Assembly: GCA_013360915.1 (NCBI GenBank)
Contig: JABWAT010000015.1
Coordinates: 1-58,323 of the forward strand
Length of the DNA: 58,323 nucleotides
Direction: 5' to 3'
DNA from: Bacteroidota bacterium
GTDB lineage: Bacteria; Bacteroidota; JABWAT01
The notes under the pieces are model-generated. The model was not told where the DNA came from. It was given only the letters and a program-made list of their open reading frames with translations, and did no database searches. Made by a program: the position numbers and the translations under genes. Position 1 is the first letter of the stretch, and every line of letters begins with the position of its first letter. Of the stretch, positions 9,267 to 18,246 are shown one piece after another.

Positions 9267-9604
9267 TGACCGACAGCTCAGATACCATGCCGGGTGCCGT
9301 AAGTACCGATGACTGGATGAGACATCTTCCATCGGATGCAGGTACCCGTATTCTGGCAAGCCGGCCGGTGGTTATTCAATCGCTCACGTTTCTTCATGAA
9401 GTCTGGTTGTGGGAAGGGGTCATCGGGGAAAGTCTCATTATCCCGGTCACTTCTTTCGCAGAAAAATTCAGCTTGTTTGAGATCGAAACCCTTTGCCGGG
9501 AATCCGGATTGATCAACCAGTCCAGGAGTCTCACCTTGCAACAATCTGAGCCCGGCCTCCTGTTTCTGAATTTTAACATCAGATTATTGGAAGAGGAGCG
9601 GTAA
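9266..9604 (+). CDS. Hypothetical protein coupled to DUF1232
   Basis: An unrecognised 112-residue protein. The start at 9266 shares bases with the preceding stop. It has a leucine-rich middle and no catalytic motif, signal peptide or clear membrane segment. Confidence 0.6.
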   Translation: MTDSSDTMPGAVSTDDWMRHLPSDAGTRILASRPVVIQSLTFLHEVWLWEGVIGESLIIPVTSFAEKFSLFEIETLCRESGLINQSRSLTLQQSEPGLLFLNFNIRLLEEER

Positions 9605-9692
9605 GTTGCAACATTGAAGCAGGCGTTTTCTAATCTCTTCATTTAACAAGTTTTTCGACATAAACGATTGAATAGAACCGAAAGTACCACAC

Positions 9693-10262
9693 ATGTCAAC
9701 ATTTGAAATAACGCACAAGTCCGATAACGATAAAGTGTTTTCAGCCATTCAGGAGTTTGCATTTGAGTTCAGAAGACATCCAACTTTTTGGATGAAGGAA
9801 ATAGACTATCAATGCGAATTGTATTCACGGTTGGTTGAAAAATTTCGGGGTGAGACAATCAGGAACATCGAACACACAGAATACCAGAAACAATGCGATA
9901 TTAATAAGGGAATTTCGGTCAGACGGGTTTCGTGTGAGCCAAATATACCTGGTTTACACTATCAGTCCTACCCGGATATTGTTGTATGGAGGAATAAAGC
10001 AGAACAAGACCGTGACCTATTAAAGTGGACAAATCTGAAGCCGCAATTTATCATTGAAATCAAACAACGGTTTGGTTCTGAAGATTATAAATCAACCATG
10101 GATTACGAAAAGTACAAAGGGGAACTATCTGAGAGTGCGGACCACATTATTCTTCTCGATTTTGTTACCAAATCAAAGGGAGAGAATAAACCAGACGGGT
10201 TAAGTACTGACTGGAAAAAAATCGTGGATCCAGCAGATCTATTATACTATAAATTTAGGTGA
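9693..10262 (+). pseudogene. Nuclease-like gene truncated by IS insertion
   Basis: A 189-residue product of a restriction-endonuclease-like fold: YPDIVVW near residue 106 supplies an acidic residue and PQFIIEIKQRF near residue 127 the E-x-K. The last two codons and the stop (TGA at 10260-10262) come from the insertion sequence: the element starts at 10258. Removing the element and one 8-bp duplication restores a reading frame that continues 16 more residues to a TAA at 11130. So the protein has lost a short C-terminus but could still be active. The gene at 52799 shows a comparable acidic residue then E-V-K arrangement. Confidence 0.75.
10250..10257. repeat. Target-site duplication, left copy
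   Basis: The 8-bp sequence TAAATTTA directly precedes the element and is repeated at 11066-11073. Eight bp is the duplication length expected for IS1595-family elements. The duplicated site is itself a palindrome, which makes the inverted ends look longer than they are. Confidence 0.88.
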
Positions 10263-11065
10263 TTAGGGAATTTCCGGACCAAAGTGAATTTTACACAATA
10301 GTTGATACAAGTTTTCTTTTCTATGATTATATCTAAATTCCATTTCCTTTAAATACAATGGAAAGTTCTCTTTGCCTACACCATGATACTTTTGAAAGCG
10401 TTCTTTTGCAAAGGACCAAAATCCCTCAAGACCATTAATATGGATTCGTTTCTTTGCATACTCACGTGAATGATCAATTTTGTGATGTTTACCATAAAAT
10501 TTCAAGGACTTATAGGATCGAAATTTATCTGTGAAGAAAACACTTCCTTTTTCAGTATGAGCAATTATTTCATTCAAAAGCGTTTGAGCTTCGACATTCT
10601 CTACAACCGTTGTGAAAACCTTACCCTTTCTTTCCAAAAGACCAAAAACGATGGTTTTGCCAGCAGATCCGCGTCCTCTGGTTCCCTTTCGATGGCCACC
10701 AAAGTAAGATTCATCACACTCTATTTCGCCATGAAGTTCCTGAAAGTCAACATCAATAAAACCAGCTATCTCTGCTCTCAATTGCTTAAATATCTTACTA
10801 ACTGTTTTGTAATCGATTCCCAAATCCCTGGCCGTTTAATTGGCTGTAATTTCCAAGCAAAAGTAGTGAATTGCTGCCAGTTCATTTTTAAGACTCCTTG
10901 GACTTAATCGATGACCACAGTCGGAACATTTGAAGCGTCCATCACCAAGTATGTAAAGTTTTTGTCCCTTACATTTGATACACGTTTTACCAGAAATAAT
11001 CTCATTTATATTTTCAATCATAACGCTGATAAGGTAACCCTTAGTCCGGAAATTCCCTAATCACC
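10258..11065 (-). mobile_element. IS1595-family insertion sequence
   Basis: An 808-bp element bounded by near-perfect terminal inverted repeats of about 22 bp, starting GGTGATTAGGGAATTTCCGG at both ends, and flanked by an 8-bp duplication. It carries one minus-strand transposase gene. The left repeat doubles as the end of both the transposase frame and the interrupted host gene. Confidence 0.9.
10263..11021 (-). pseudogene. IS1595-type (ISXO2-like) transposase, nonsense mutated
   Basis: The frame starts at 11021 with a zinc ribbon (CIKCKGQKLY...FKCSDCGHR, residues 16-38) and continues as an ISXO2-like DDE-type domain: IECDESYFGGHRKG, VFFTDKFRSYKSL and HINGLEGFWSFAKER. A TAA at 10836-10838 interrupts the frame after residue 61; the sequence on both sides (EITAN and TARDLGIDYKTVSKIF) is in the same frame, so one base change in a codon such as AAA explains it. 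Restart at 10823 would give a 186-residue product lacking the zinc ribbon. Probably unable to move on its own. Confidence 0.87.
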
Positions 11066-11073
11066 TAAATTTA
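11066..11073. repeat. Target-site duplication, right copy
   Basis: Second copy of TAAATTTA. Confidence 0.88.
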
Positions 11074-11132
11074 TATCGATTACCATCGAATCAAATTTGG
11101 ATCACCTGAACATGAATGGAAGAAATGATTAA
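11074..11132 (+). pseudogene. Severed 3' end of the interrupted nuclease-like gene
   Basis: Joined to base 10257, this stretch continues the nuclease-like frame: the product would end YYKFISITIESNLDHLNMNG and a few residues before TAA (11130-11132). No start codon or ribosome-binding site of its own. Confidence 0.7.
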
Positions 11133-11165
11133 TTTGTAAACTGCCATGGGTAGTTTTATTAACCT

Positions 11166-11397
11166 GGTGCCTGAGGTTCTCGAAGGCACCGGAATCGAGG
11201 GCATTGTGCCGGAAAGACCCTTGCCCCTTCGGGTGCCTCAGGGTCCGGGTTTTTTCGGTGGCTGCCCTTCCCCGACTTCATCGGGGTAAACTTAAAACTC
11301 ATTACCACTCGAAGGCACCGGAAAAGAAATCACCACCTACCGGACCCTTCGAGAACCTCAGGGTCCGGTTTATACCGGAACCTCAGGGTCCGGGTTT
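11166..11397. repeat. Palindromic intergenic repeats
   Basis: Two 25-bp palindromes (11166-11190 with GGTGCCT/AGGCACC stems; 11342-11366 with GGACCCT/AGGGTCC stems) that share one 11-nt core, read as GAGGTTCTCGA or its complement. A fragment with the CCCGACTTCATCGGG hairpin lies at 11270-11284. No gene seen. Confidence 0.8.
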
Positions 11398-12210
11398 TCA
11401 CCCCAACCCTTTTGCCAACTCTTCCAATACCCGTTGCGGATCGTGACTTTCCCCCTGAATCGATTCCACATCCCGGTTTTCATCGAAAGCAGGAAAGGCA
11501 CCCAAACCGCATGGATTCAGTAAATCGGAAAGTGTGGAAAACCGCGTGGCGAGCGGAACTGATCTCAACGCTACACCGCTGGTGAAATTCAGAATCTGAT
11601 GGGCCAGTTTCAGTGGCATCAGAACCGGATCGGCCGGATTGTACCAATTGGTCACCGGCACACCCAACCGGTTCCGGTGATACGTCCAGTCAAGGACAGG
11701 AGCCGTACCAGACACTGCTCCGTTCACCAGATGCACCGACTGGATCCGGCAATAGCCAACGGTACTCAGAAATCCGGCAATCACGACTGTGCCCATGCTG
11801 TGGCCAACCAGATTAAACTGAACCGGCCGGTTGCCTGAGAGCTGAAAACCCAGTTGCCGTCCGGCTTCCCATGCTTTCAGGTTGAGGTCGGTGTATTCGA
11901 GAACCCAGGCACCGAGTCTCAGAAATGAGCTCAGAGACACATCCCGGATATCCGGATCAGGGAAATCAAGCTGGTTGTCCCAATCCAGATGGTACACCGG
12001 ACCCGGCACCGCAGACGCTAGGCCAGACCAGACAGCCTGAGTGCCGTTAATACCGGGAATTACAATCGTTACCGGTGACCCATGCTGCTGATTCAGAGGA
12101 ATCAGATGCGGGAAGGCATTGGGATCGGGATCCCAGAAAATTCCCTCGGGTTCATTCCGATCTTCTTCGGTAAAGTGAGTCAGCGGCCGGGGTTTTTCGG
12201 TTGGCTGCAT
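11398..12210 (-). CDS. Alpha/beta hydrolase (lipase/esterase-like)
   Basis: A 270-residue predicted hydrolase. VTIVIPGINGTQ near residues 46-57 forms the first strand and oxyanion turn; FNLVGHSMGTVV near 134-145 is the nucleophile elbow with the catalytic serine; NPADPVLMP supplies a likely acid and ESHDPQR near the end a likely histidine. No signal peptide. Single gene with a GC-rich composition like its neighbours. Substrate unknown. Confidence 0.78.
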   Translation of the reverse strand: MQPTEKPRPLTHFTEEDRNEPEGIFWDPDPNAFPHLIPLNQQHGSPVTIVIPGINGTQAVWSGLASAVPGPVYHLDWDNQLDFPDPDIRDVSLSSFLRLGAWVLEYTDLNLKAWEAGRQLGFQLSGNRPVQFNLVGHSMGTVVIAGFLSTVGYCRIQSVHLVNGAVSGTAPVLDWTYHRNRLGVPVTNWYNPADPVLMPLKLAHQILNFTSGVALRSVPLATRFSTLSDLLNPCGLGAFPAFDENRDVESIQGESHDPQRVLEELAKGLG

Positions 12211-12303
12211 GAAAGCTCCTTCGTCAGTTACAACAAAGGTCAGTCAACCACTCCGTAGTGGATTTGAGGAGAGAGAAAGGAGTCCGGATTCCTCCGGAGG
12301 GAT

Positions 12304-12639
12304 CTACCAATTTCCCCTTTTCATGAACCCATACAGATAGCTTTTTGCTCCCATCAGATTGCCCGTATCCTCCACAAATTCCATGGAATCCAATGAGAAT
12401 CCGCACCGGGAAAGCATATCATACACAGACAGACGGTCGGGGCGTTCCAACCGTAAAAACTGCTCCCTGAAGGCGGGTGATTGGTAGACAAAGATTTTTT
12501 TGGTCTTGAGATAATGAAATACAAGGTGCTCACAGTAGGTGTTTTTCTCAACACCGGTTTCGATATCAACCACGCTCTGATACTCACCGCAGGCCGGGCA
12601 GTAATTATCCAGATCTAAAAAATGATAATGGTCTTCCAT
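12304..12639 (-). CDS. Small zinc-binding hypothetical protein
   Basis: An unrecognised 111-residue protein. YCPACGEYQSV at residues 13-23 and a TYCEHLVFH segment near 34-42 could together hold a zinc ion. No other motif. Confidence 0.55.
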   Translation of the reverse strand: MEDHYHFLDLDNYCPACGEYQSVVDIETGVEKNTYCEHLVFHYLKTKKIFVYQSPAFREQFLRLERPDRLSVYDMLSRCGFSLDSMEFVEDTGNLMGAKSYLYGFMKRGNW

Positions 12640-12890
12640 TCGTTAATTCCTTTCTGTGCTGGCAGATGCCGGATAAAGATAAAAAGTACCAACGTAACCA
12701 ATGTATGGTGTGAACGGAAAGTAGGGACCCGACTGGAAAAAGAACCAAAACCGCTCTCTGATCAAACCAATCCACCATCAACTACGCATTGAAGTCTACT
12801 GATTATCACCAATCATGGCGAAATGGATCAGACCATAAATAGGAAATGGAGTCAGCACCGACCTTGCCGGAAAAATGAGAATGGTGAAAA

Positions 12891-13451
12891 ATGGATATGA
12901 CCGGCTATTTGCTGATTGCCAACCTGGTGATTCTTGTTTGCCTTGGGCTTATTCTGGTCATCCGCACCGGACCGCAAGCCCAGCCCGATTTAGGCCGGGC
13001 GGTGGAACAGATCCACACTCTACTCGAGGAACTCGACCACATGCAGGTCACCATCCGGGCAGATAGTGAAGCGATTCTGCGGCAAACCAGTGAAGCGCTT
13101 GCAGAGGATCAGGCTTTGTTTCAGTCCGTGATGGAAGAACAGTTTAACACCCTGGTTTCATCCGTTCAAAGTCAGACCATCCGGACCGACCGGAAAATGA
13201 CCGAATCCGCCATGAAGTCCGAGTTATCGGTGCTGACCACCCGCGAGGAAATCAGGAAAATGATGGAGGAACACCGTTCCGAACTGGCCACGCTTTCCGG
13301 ACTGATTTCCAATCTGCAAATGAAAAAAACCGGCGGACTTTCAGAGGAGAAGCTGACCCGTTTACTGGAACCCATTCTGGAATCTCTGTTGCAAACGCTG
13401 CTGGATCGGTTCATGGATGATCGTCTGAATTCACCGGCAAAACCGGAGTGA
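12891..13451 (+). CDS. Single-pass membrane coiled-coil protein
   Basis: A 186-residue protein with one N-terminal membrane segment (residues 5-24, GYLLIANLVILVCLGLILVI) and a long, charged, heptad-like region (40-150) that should form a coiled coil in the cytoplasm. The layout resembles RmuC N-termini or MotB-like stalks but no domain of either is present. A GAATGGTGAAAA run precedes the ATG. It is 7 nt from the next gene, which has the same architecture. Confidence 0.7.
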   Translation: MDMTGYLLIANLVILVCLGLILVIRTGPQAQPDLGRAVEQIHTLLEELDHMQVTIRADSEAILRQTSEALAEDQALFQSVMEEQFNTLVSSVQSQTIRTDRKMTESAMKSELSVLTTREEIRKMMEEHRSELATLSGLISNLQMKKTGGLSEEKLTRLLEPILESLLQTLLDRFMDDRLNSPAKPE

Positions 13452-13458
13452 TAAAAAG

Positions 13459-13773
13459 ATGGAAACCGAAATCCTGAAGACAATGCTGATGATTATTTAT
13501 CTGACAGTCCTGGCCGGATTTGGGATTCTGCTGATGATCCGCACCCGGCCTCGATCCGCCAACGATTGGATCCGGTTGGACTATCTGGCGGATCAGGTCA
13601 CCGAGGAACTGAAGCGGTGGCCTGAAAACCGCCGTGCAGAACTGATGAACAGAGCCAGCCACTTGCTGAGGCAGCACAGGAAGCAGCAGATGGATATGCT
13701 CATCCGGATGATCAACCGGGCAAATACTCTGACCGAAAAGCTGAAACATCAGCATGAACAGGTGCCCTATTAG
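13459..13773 (+). CDS. Small membrane protein with helical tail
   Basis: A 104-residue protein with an N-terminal membrane segment (residues 8-27) followed by charged helices (40-100). The junction ILLMIRTRPR is close to LILVIRTGPQ in the preceding protein, so the pair may have arisen by duplication and may form a hetero-oligomer. Confidence 0.68.
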   Translation: METEILKTMLMIIYLTVLAGFGILLMIRTRPRSANDWIRLDYLADQVTEELKRWPENRRAELMNRASHLLRQHRKQQMDMLIRMINRANTLTEKLKHQHEQVPY

Positions 13774-13868
13774 ACCAAAGGGATTTTTGAAAAACAGTTG
13801 ATGGATTGACAAAAACAGGCAAAAAAGTAAAAGTGACTTTGGATTAAATGAAGTAAAGGAGCAAGCTC

Positions 13869-14030
13869 ATGACCGGATTGATTATTGTGATCGCTATCTG
13901 GCTGGCGTACCGGATATTGCGGTCGCCCGCCCCGGAGAAATCCGAAAAACCGGAGTCCACGTCCTGGCTGCCGGTCATTCTGGCCGGCCTGGTCGGCTGG
14001 CTGGTGGGGAGTTGGGGGAAAGAGGAGTAG
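13869..14030 (+). CDS. 53-residue two-segment membrane protein
   Basis: A small gene with an AAGGAG site 6 nt before its ATG. The product has hydrophobic segments at residues 2-13 (TGLIIVIAIWLAYRI) and 34-46 (LPVILAGLVGWLVG) joined by a proline- and charge-rich linker. It follows two other small membrane proteins and may act with them. Confidence 0.6.
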   Translation: MTGLIIVIAIWLAYRILRSPAPEKSEKPESTSWLPVILAGLVGWLVGSWGKEE

Positions 14031-14098
14031 GGGAAAGGTGTAAAGAGCCTTCTGCCAGGTATGGCCATTGAATCAGAAAATCTGACCGTCCTTCACTC

Positions 14099-14115
14099 CC
14101 ATAAACCCATTATGG
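14099..14115. promoter_or_regulatory. Inverted-repeat motif upstream of peptidase gene
   Basis: CCATAA...TTATGG arms (14099-14104 and 14110-14115) with a 5-nt spacer, 22 nt before the peptidase start. Nearly the same 17-19-bp element lies at 15881 upstream of the AAA ATPase gene. Either an operator or part of a promoter. Confidence 0.45.
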
Positions 14116-14137
14116 TCTGCCGGATTATTTTTGTAAC

Positions 14138-14866
14138 ATGACGGCTGAAGAAACCATACGATCCTACCTGCTGACCCTGGCACCACTCTATGCCCGCCAT
14201 CCGCATGAAGCGGTGGTGGCCAGTCTGATTGAACGGGAACTCACCAAAGCCGGATTTGACCTGATGACCGATGAAATCGGAAATGTGGGTGGTTTCCGCG
14301 GAACCGGGCTCCTCCCGCTCCTCAATGCTCACATGGATACGGCACAGCGGCCGGATGACCAGGTCATGGGCGAGTTGGTGGTGGAAGAAGATTGCTGGTT
14401 TTCACCGGGACATCAGATCGGGTGGGATGATAAAGCAGGAATTGCCATTATTCTGACGCTTGCACGATGCACAAAAACGCCCTTCCGGGTGCTGTTTACG
14501 GTGGGGGAGGAAGTGGGCTCCATCGGCATTCAATCCGTACATCCCGAATTGATCGAAAAATCAAGCTGGGGACTCACCCTCGACCGTAAAGGATCGAATG
14601 ACCTCATCACGTCCTATGCGGGGAAACAACTGGCTTCCAACCGGTTTATCAGCAGGCTGATTCGCTTTTCTCACGAGGCGGGCCATCCGTTGGAAATAAA
14701 AACGGGGCAGTCGGCCGATACCTATTATCTGGCTGCTCACATGGAGTGTGTTAATATTTCGGCAGGGTACTATGAACCACACCGCCCGGGAGATTTCCTC
14801 CGGTTTGGTGAAGTGGCTGCCATTTACCGGCTGGTAGATCGGCTTCTCACCGGTTTCCGGCCGTGA
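14138..14866 (+). CDS. M20/M42-like zinc aminopeptidase or deacylase
   Basis: A 242-residue metallopeptidase-like protein. Metal and catalytic positions expected of the M20/M42/M28 clan are visible: NAHMDTA near residue 66 (H and D), GWDDKAGIAI near 91 (bridging D), TVGEEVGSIG near 121 (catalytic E-E), LDRKGSND near 147 (D), and NISAGYYEPHRPGD near the end (H). It is shorter than M20 enzymes (usually 350-400), and appears to lack the inserted dimerisation domain. Likely cytoplasmic peptide or amidohydrolase activity. Confidence 0.82.
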   Translation: MTAEETIRSYLLTLAPLYARHPHEAVVASLIERELTKAGFDLMTDEIGNVGGFRGTGLLPLLNAHMDTAQRPDDQVMGELVVEEDCWFSPGHQIGWDDKAGIAIILTLARCTKTPFRVLFTVGEEVGSIGIQSVHPELIEKSSWGLTLDRKGSNDLITSYAGKQLASNRFISRLIRFSHEAGHPLEIKTGQSADTYYLAAHMECVNISAGYYEPHRPGDFLRFGEVAAIYRLVDRLLTGFRP

Positions 14867-15052
14867 ACGACTGACGGCCGGTCAATGACATACAGCGCGT
14901 TGATCTCACTGACGTGCCAATATTTTTCCTTATTTGCAGGTTGTCCTGATTTCTCAATCAAATGATTCGGTCTGATTCTTCAGACATCCGGTCCGGAAAC
15001 CACAACCCATTTTTAAAAGCAATTGCCAGCGGTACTTGTAAAGGATAAAACA

Positions 15053-15646
15053 ATGACATTAAACGACTTTATTAAACAGTTCGATAAACGCGGTTCTGTT
15101 ATTCTTCTTGAAGGAAAAAGAAAGGTAATTGATGCAGATAAGGAAAAGCTGACAGCACTTGGAAAGTTGTTAGCGTCTTCTACCATAGACATGGTATTCA
15201 GAAGCGGAAATGCAGAAGGGTCTGACCAATTGTTTTCTGATGGAGTTACCGCCGTCGACAACAGACGGTTACAAGTCATTACTCCGTATTCTGGACACAG
15301 ACGAAAAACCAACCGGGCATTCGAAACCATTTCCTTGGATACCATCAATATTGCGGCTGAATCCGATGTGGTGTATCAATCCAAACAACATAAAAAAACC
15401 GGAAACCTGATTGACAAGTTTGTCGCCGGCGAGAAAAACCCTTACACCATAAAAGCAGCGTATATAATCCGGGACACCATAAAAGCAATCGGGACAGTCG
15501 ATATCAGGCAGGCCTCTTTTGGTATTTTCTATGACGATTTAACCAATCCAATGGCCGGCGGAACGGGCCACACAATGACCGTTTGCGAACAGAACAATAT
15601 CCCGTTGATTGATCAAAAGACCTGGTTCCGGTGGCTGACTGATTAG
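15053..15646 (+). CDS. SLOG-like nucleotide-binding protein (tentative)
   Basis: A 197-residue protein. MVFRSGNAEGSDQLFSDGV near residues 44-62 followed by LQVITPYSGHR resembles the sugar/nucleotide-binding loop of the SLOG (LOG/DprA/TIR-relative) fold: a strand, a GxAxGSD loop, then PYxGHR. SLOG proteins often sense or cleave nucleotide signals in defence loci. Start at 15053 is chosen for the AAAGGA site 8 nt upstream. No partner gene is coupled to it. Fold assignment is inference from the pattern only. Confidence 0.55.
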   Translation: MTLNDFIKQFDKRGSVILLEGKRKVIDADKEKLTALGKLLASSTIDMVFRSGNAEGSDQLFSDGVTAVDNRRLQVITPYSGHRRKTNRAFETISLDTINIAAESDVVYQSKQHKKTGNLIDKFVAGEKNPYTIKAAYIIRDTIKAIGTVDIRQASFGIFYDDLTNPMAGGTGHTMTVCEQNNIPLIDQKTWFRWLTD

Positions 15647-15937
15647 AACAACCTGCCCCTCACAATACCTGCAGAAAATGGACATTTCTGTGGTGCAGGT
15701 TAAACCGGCCACTCTTAACGTTGGGTTCAGGGACAGTTAACCCACCTCTTTTCCTGATCAAATCCTGAATGGATCGAAGCCGCCTGAACGGAGACAGTGA
15801 CCAACAGGCAGGCCTCTCGATAGGGCCTGTTTGTCGGCTTACCTGCCAAAAAACAACCAAAATTTTTCCGGTCTGATCAGACCATAAACCGGTTATGGTT
15901 TGCCCTCGTACCTATGTAAAAAAGGGAGGATAAACCC
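15647..15937. promoter_or_regulatory. Intergenic region with inverted-repeat motif
   Basis: No gene seen. ACCATAAACCGGTTATGGT at 15881-15899 is an inverted repeat (ACCATAA/TTATGGT, 5-nt spacer) 38 nt before the ATPase start, preceded by GATCAG; a GATCAGACCATAAA half-element also occurs at 12827-12840 ahead of the coiled-coil gene. An AAGGGAGGA ribosome-binding site precedes the ATPase ATG. Confidence 0.45.
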
Positions 15938-17608
15938 ATGAGCAAGACCGGCAAAAACCTGATCGATCTGATTGTACTGTACAATCCGGAAAAAGAGGAC
16001 AAAGGCAATCCGTTCACCAACCGCAACCTGAAATCTGCCTCGACAACCGAGCTGGCAGACCGCCTGCAGCTCGATCCGCGTACCGCCATTCTGTATGCGG
16101 CCATGGTTACCATGTCCATCCGTCAGTCTTCACTGGATTTTGGCGATTTTTTCGGGAATCTGGGACTGAAGATGGCCGATAGTCCGTGGCTGTATCAATG
16201 CCTGCTGACACTGAAGGAAAGAAAGCTGATTTTTTTCGAACGGAATACGTTCTTTCATGAATCACGTGAGGGACTCTCCTTCTTCATTCCCCGTCGCCAT
16301 ATTCATGAAATACTGAAAGGTGAAGATCCTTCCACCGAGAATAAATTGCCCGATACCTTCGTTGATCTGATCGTTCGTGCCGAGCAGTTGGCCCGCTTAC
16401 CCGATGAAACCGATCTGACCCGCAGGGACGTGCTGAAAGAATTGTCGGGTCTGATTGAACACTGCGCCGGGATGAGTGAAATCCAGTGGCTGGTTAACCG
16501 TGTTACGGATCCCGAAGAACAACTGATCATGTTGCTGGCGGCCGGTGAATGTCTGAATATGAAAGAGGGACTGGATCTGGAAGAATTTTATGATAAATTC
16601 TGCGCCCATCATAAAAGTGAGGCCATTGTGAAAAAACAGATGGTGCTTCAGGGTAAACTCGGTGTCATCCGGAATAAAATGCTGGTCTTTATCAAGGATC
16701 ATTTCCGAAAATCACTGATCATGGAACTGACACCGTCGGTGGTGACCGACTGGCTGGGTCAGATTCAGAAAATGGATACGGACCAGTTACCCAACACCAA
16801 TCTGGGAGCATGGTCGCTGCCGGATAAAATACCGCCGGTCAGTCTGTCTTTTCCAACCGACCTGGAACCGCGGATCGGGATGATCAGGAAATTGCTGAGT
16901 GAGACCGGATACCGTGAGGTATCGACTCGGCTGAATACCCGGGCTGTATCAAAAGGATTGACCTTTTTATTCTACGGACGGCCGGGAACCGGTAAAACCG
17001 AGCTGGTTAATCAGTTGGCGAGGGAAAGCGGCCGGGCTGTTTTTAAGGTGAATATTTCGGAAATCCGGGATAAATGGGTGGGCGAAAGCGAGAAAAACCT
17101 CGAGAGCATCTTCTCTTATTTCGAAACGGTTAAAAAGGCACAGTCAGTTGAGCCCATTTTATTCTTTAATGAAAGCGATGCCCTCATCGGAAACCGCCTG
17201 AAGGTGAATTCCAGTGTGGATCAAATGAACAATGCCATGCAGAACATCCTGCTGGAAAAGCTCGAGACTTTTGACGGATTGTTTTTTGCCACGACCAATC
17301 TGCTTGAAAATCTGGATCCGGCCTTTGAACGCCGCTTCCTGTTCAAGATGGAATTCCCGATACCGCCGGCTGAAGTACGCGCCAGCATCTGGATCAGCCG
17401 GCTGCCCTTTCTGTCGGCCGATGAAGCGGCGATTCTGGCCGGCGATTTCGAACTCTCCGGCGGACAGATTGAAAACGTTACCAGAAAGTCCGAACTGGAA
17501 TCCATCCTGAGCGGCACCGACACCACGCTGAGTAAAATCATCGGCTTCTGTGAAGAAGAACTGCTGAACCGCAGCCTTAAAAAACCCATGGGATTTGCAT
17601 TAAAATGA
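15938..17608 (+). CDS. AAA-family ATPase with unknown N-terminal region
   Basis: A 556-residue protein whose last 210 residues form an AAA module: Walker A GRPGTGKTELV near residue 347, DKWVGESEKN as the pore-like/second-region segment, LFFNESDALIGNR near 408 as Walker B, and FERRFLFKMEF near 463 as the arginine-finger region. In Walker B the usual first aspartate is asparagine (FFNE for FFDE), although the catalytic glutamate is kept. The first 340 residues are helical and unfamiliar. It is followed by two unknown genes in the same direction and may remodel or load their products. Confidence 0.85.
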   Translation: MSKTGKNLIDLIVLYNPEKEDKGNPFTNRNLKSASTTELADRLQLDPRTAILYAAMVTMSIRQSSLDFGDFFGNLGLKMADSPWLYQCLLTLKERKLIFFERNTFFHESREGLSFFIPRRHIHEILKGEDPSTENKLPDTFVDLIVRAEQLARLPDETDLTRRDVLKELSGLIEHCAGMSEIQWLVNRVTDPEEQLIMLLAAGECLNMKEGLDLEEFYDKFCAHHKSEAIVKKQMVLQGKLGVIRNKMLVFIKDHFRKSLIMELTPSVVTDWLGQIQKMDTDQLPNTNLGAWSLPDKIPPVSLSFPTDLEPRIGMIRKLLSETGYREVSTRLNTRAVSKGLTFLFYGRPGTGKTELVNQLARESGRAVFKVNISEIRDKWVGESEKNLESIFSYFETVKKAQSVEPILFFNESDALIGNRLKVNSSVDQMNNAMQNILLEKLETFDGLFFATTNLLENLDPAFERRFLFKMEFPIPPAEVRASIWISRLPFLSADEAAILAGDFELSGGQIENVTRKSELESILSGTDTTLSKIIGFCEEELLNRSLKKPMGFALK

Positions 17609-17619
17609 AAGGAAACAAT

Positions 17620-18201
17620 ATGAACCTCCATGCCTACCTGTATACTCAGTTTCTCTCCGATCTGACAAGCATTCATTTCAAGCAACCAAACCATCTGATC
17701 ATGGAACATCCTGAGGAATGGCGGATTGATTCCGCCACCGTATTCTTTGGCGGACCGGATTGGGAAAACATGGAAACGGATCTCAGATGGGTGGATAAGG
17801 AAAACCTCGACAATTTCATTCTCTGTCTGTTTGTCATTACCGTCATTGATCTGACGATGTTTTCTCACTTCCGGTCGCACTATCCGGTATTCCGGGTACA
17901 AACCCGGTACCCCAAATTCGGATGGGCGGGTTTCGGACTTCATTATGAGAAGCCGAAGAAACTGCTCACCGTGCCGGTGCAGGCCGGCCTGACCACGCTG
18001 ACCAAAACCCCGGATGAGGTGAAAGAATTGGTTAATCTGTTTATCTGGGAATGTGACCGGTTTTTTGGCACCCATCTGCCGCCAATCACCACCACTGCCT
18101 TTGTGGAAGCCATGCTGGCTGACCGGGACTTCCGGCCGGAGGAAGGGGATACCAGCCTGTTTCTGCAGATTTATACAGAATTGAAATCGAGAATCGACTG
18201 A
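17620..18201 (+). CDS. Hypothetical protein, ATPase partner candidate
   Basis: A 193-residue protein I do not recognise. The start at 17620 is preferred to an upstream ATG because a GAAAGGAAA site lies just before it. Composition is soluble with many aromatic residues and a hydrophobic stretch near residues 65-78 (FILCLFVITVIDLTMF). It begins 11 nt after the ATPase stop. Confidence 0.65.
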   Translation: MNLHAYLYTQFLSDLTSIHFKQPNHLIMEHPEEWRIDSATVFFGGPDWENMETDLRWVDKENLDNFILCLFVITVIDLTMFSHFRSHYPVFRVQTRYPKFGWAGFGLHYEKPKKLLTVPVQAGLTTLTKTPDEVKELVNLFIWECDRFFGTHLPPITTTAFVEAMLADRDFRPEEGDTSLFLQIYTELKSRID

Positions 18202-18246
18202 ACCGAAATTAAACGCCGTCATTGAAAAAGAAAGGAGCCATGAGCG

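Noticed and set aside
10470-10907. A 145-residue plus-strand frame in the insertion sequence
   Set aside because: Antisense to the transposase, with no recognisable domain.
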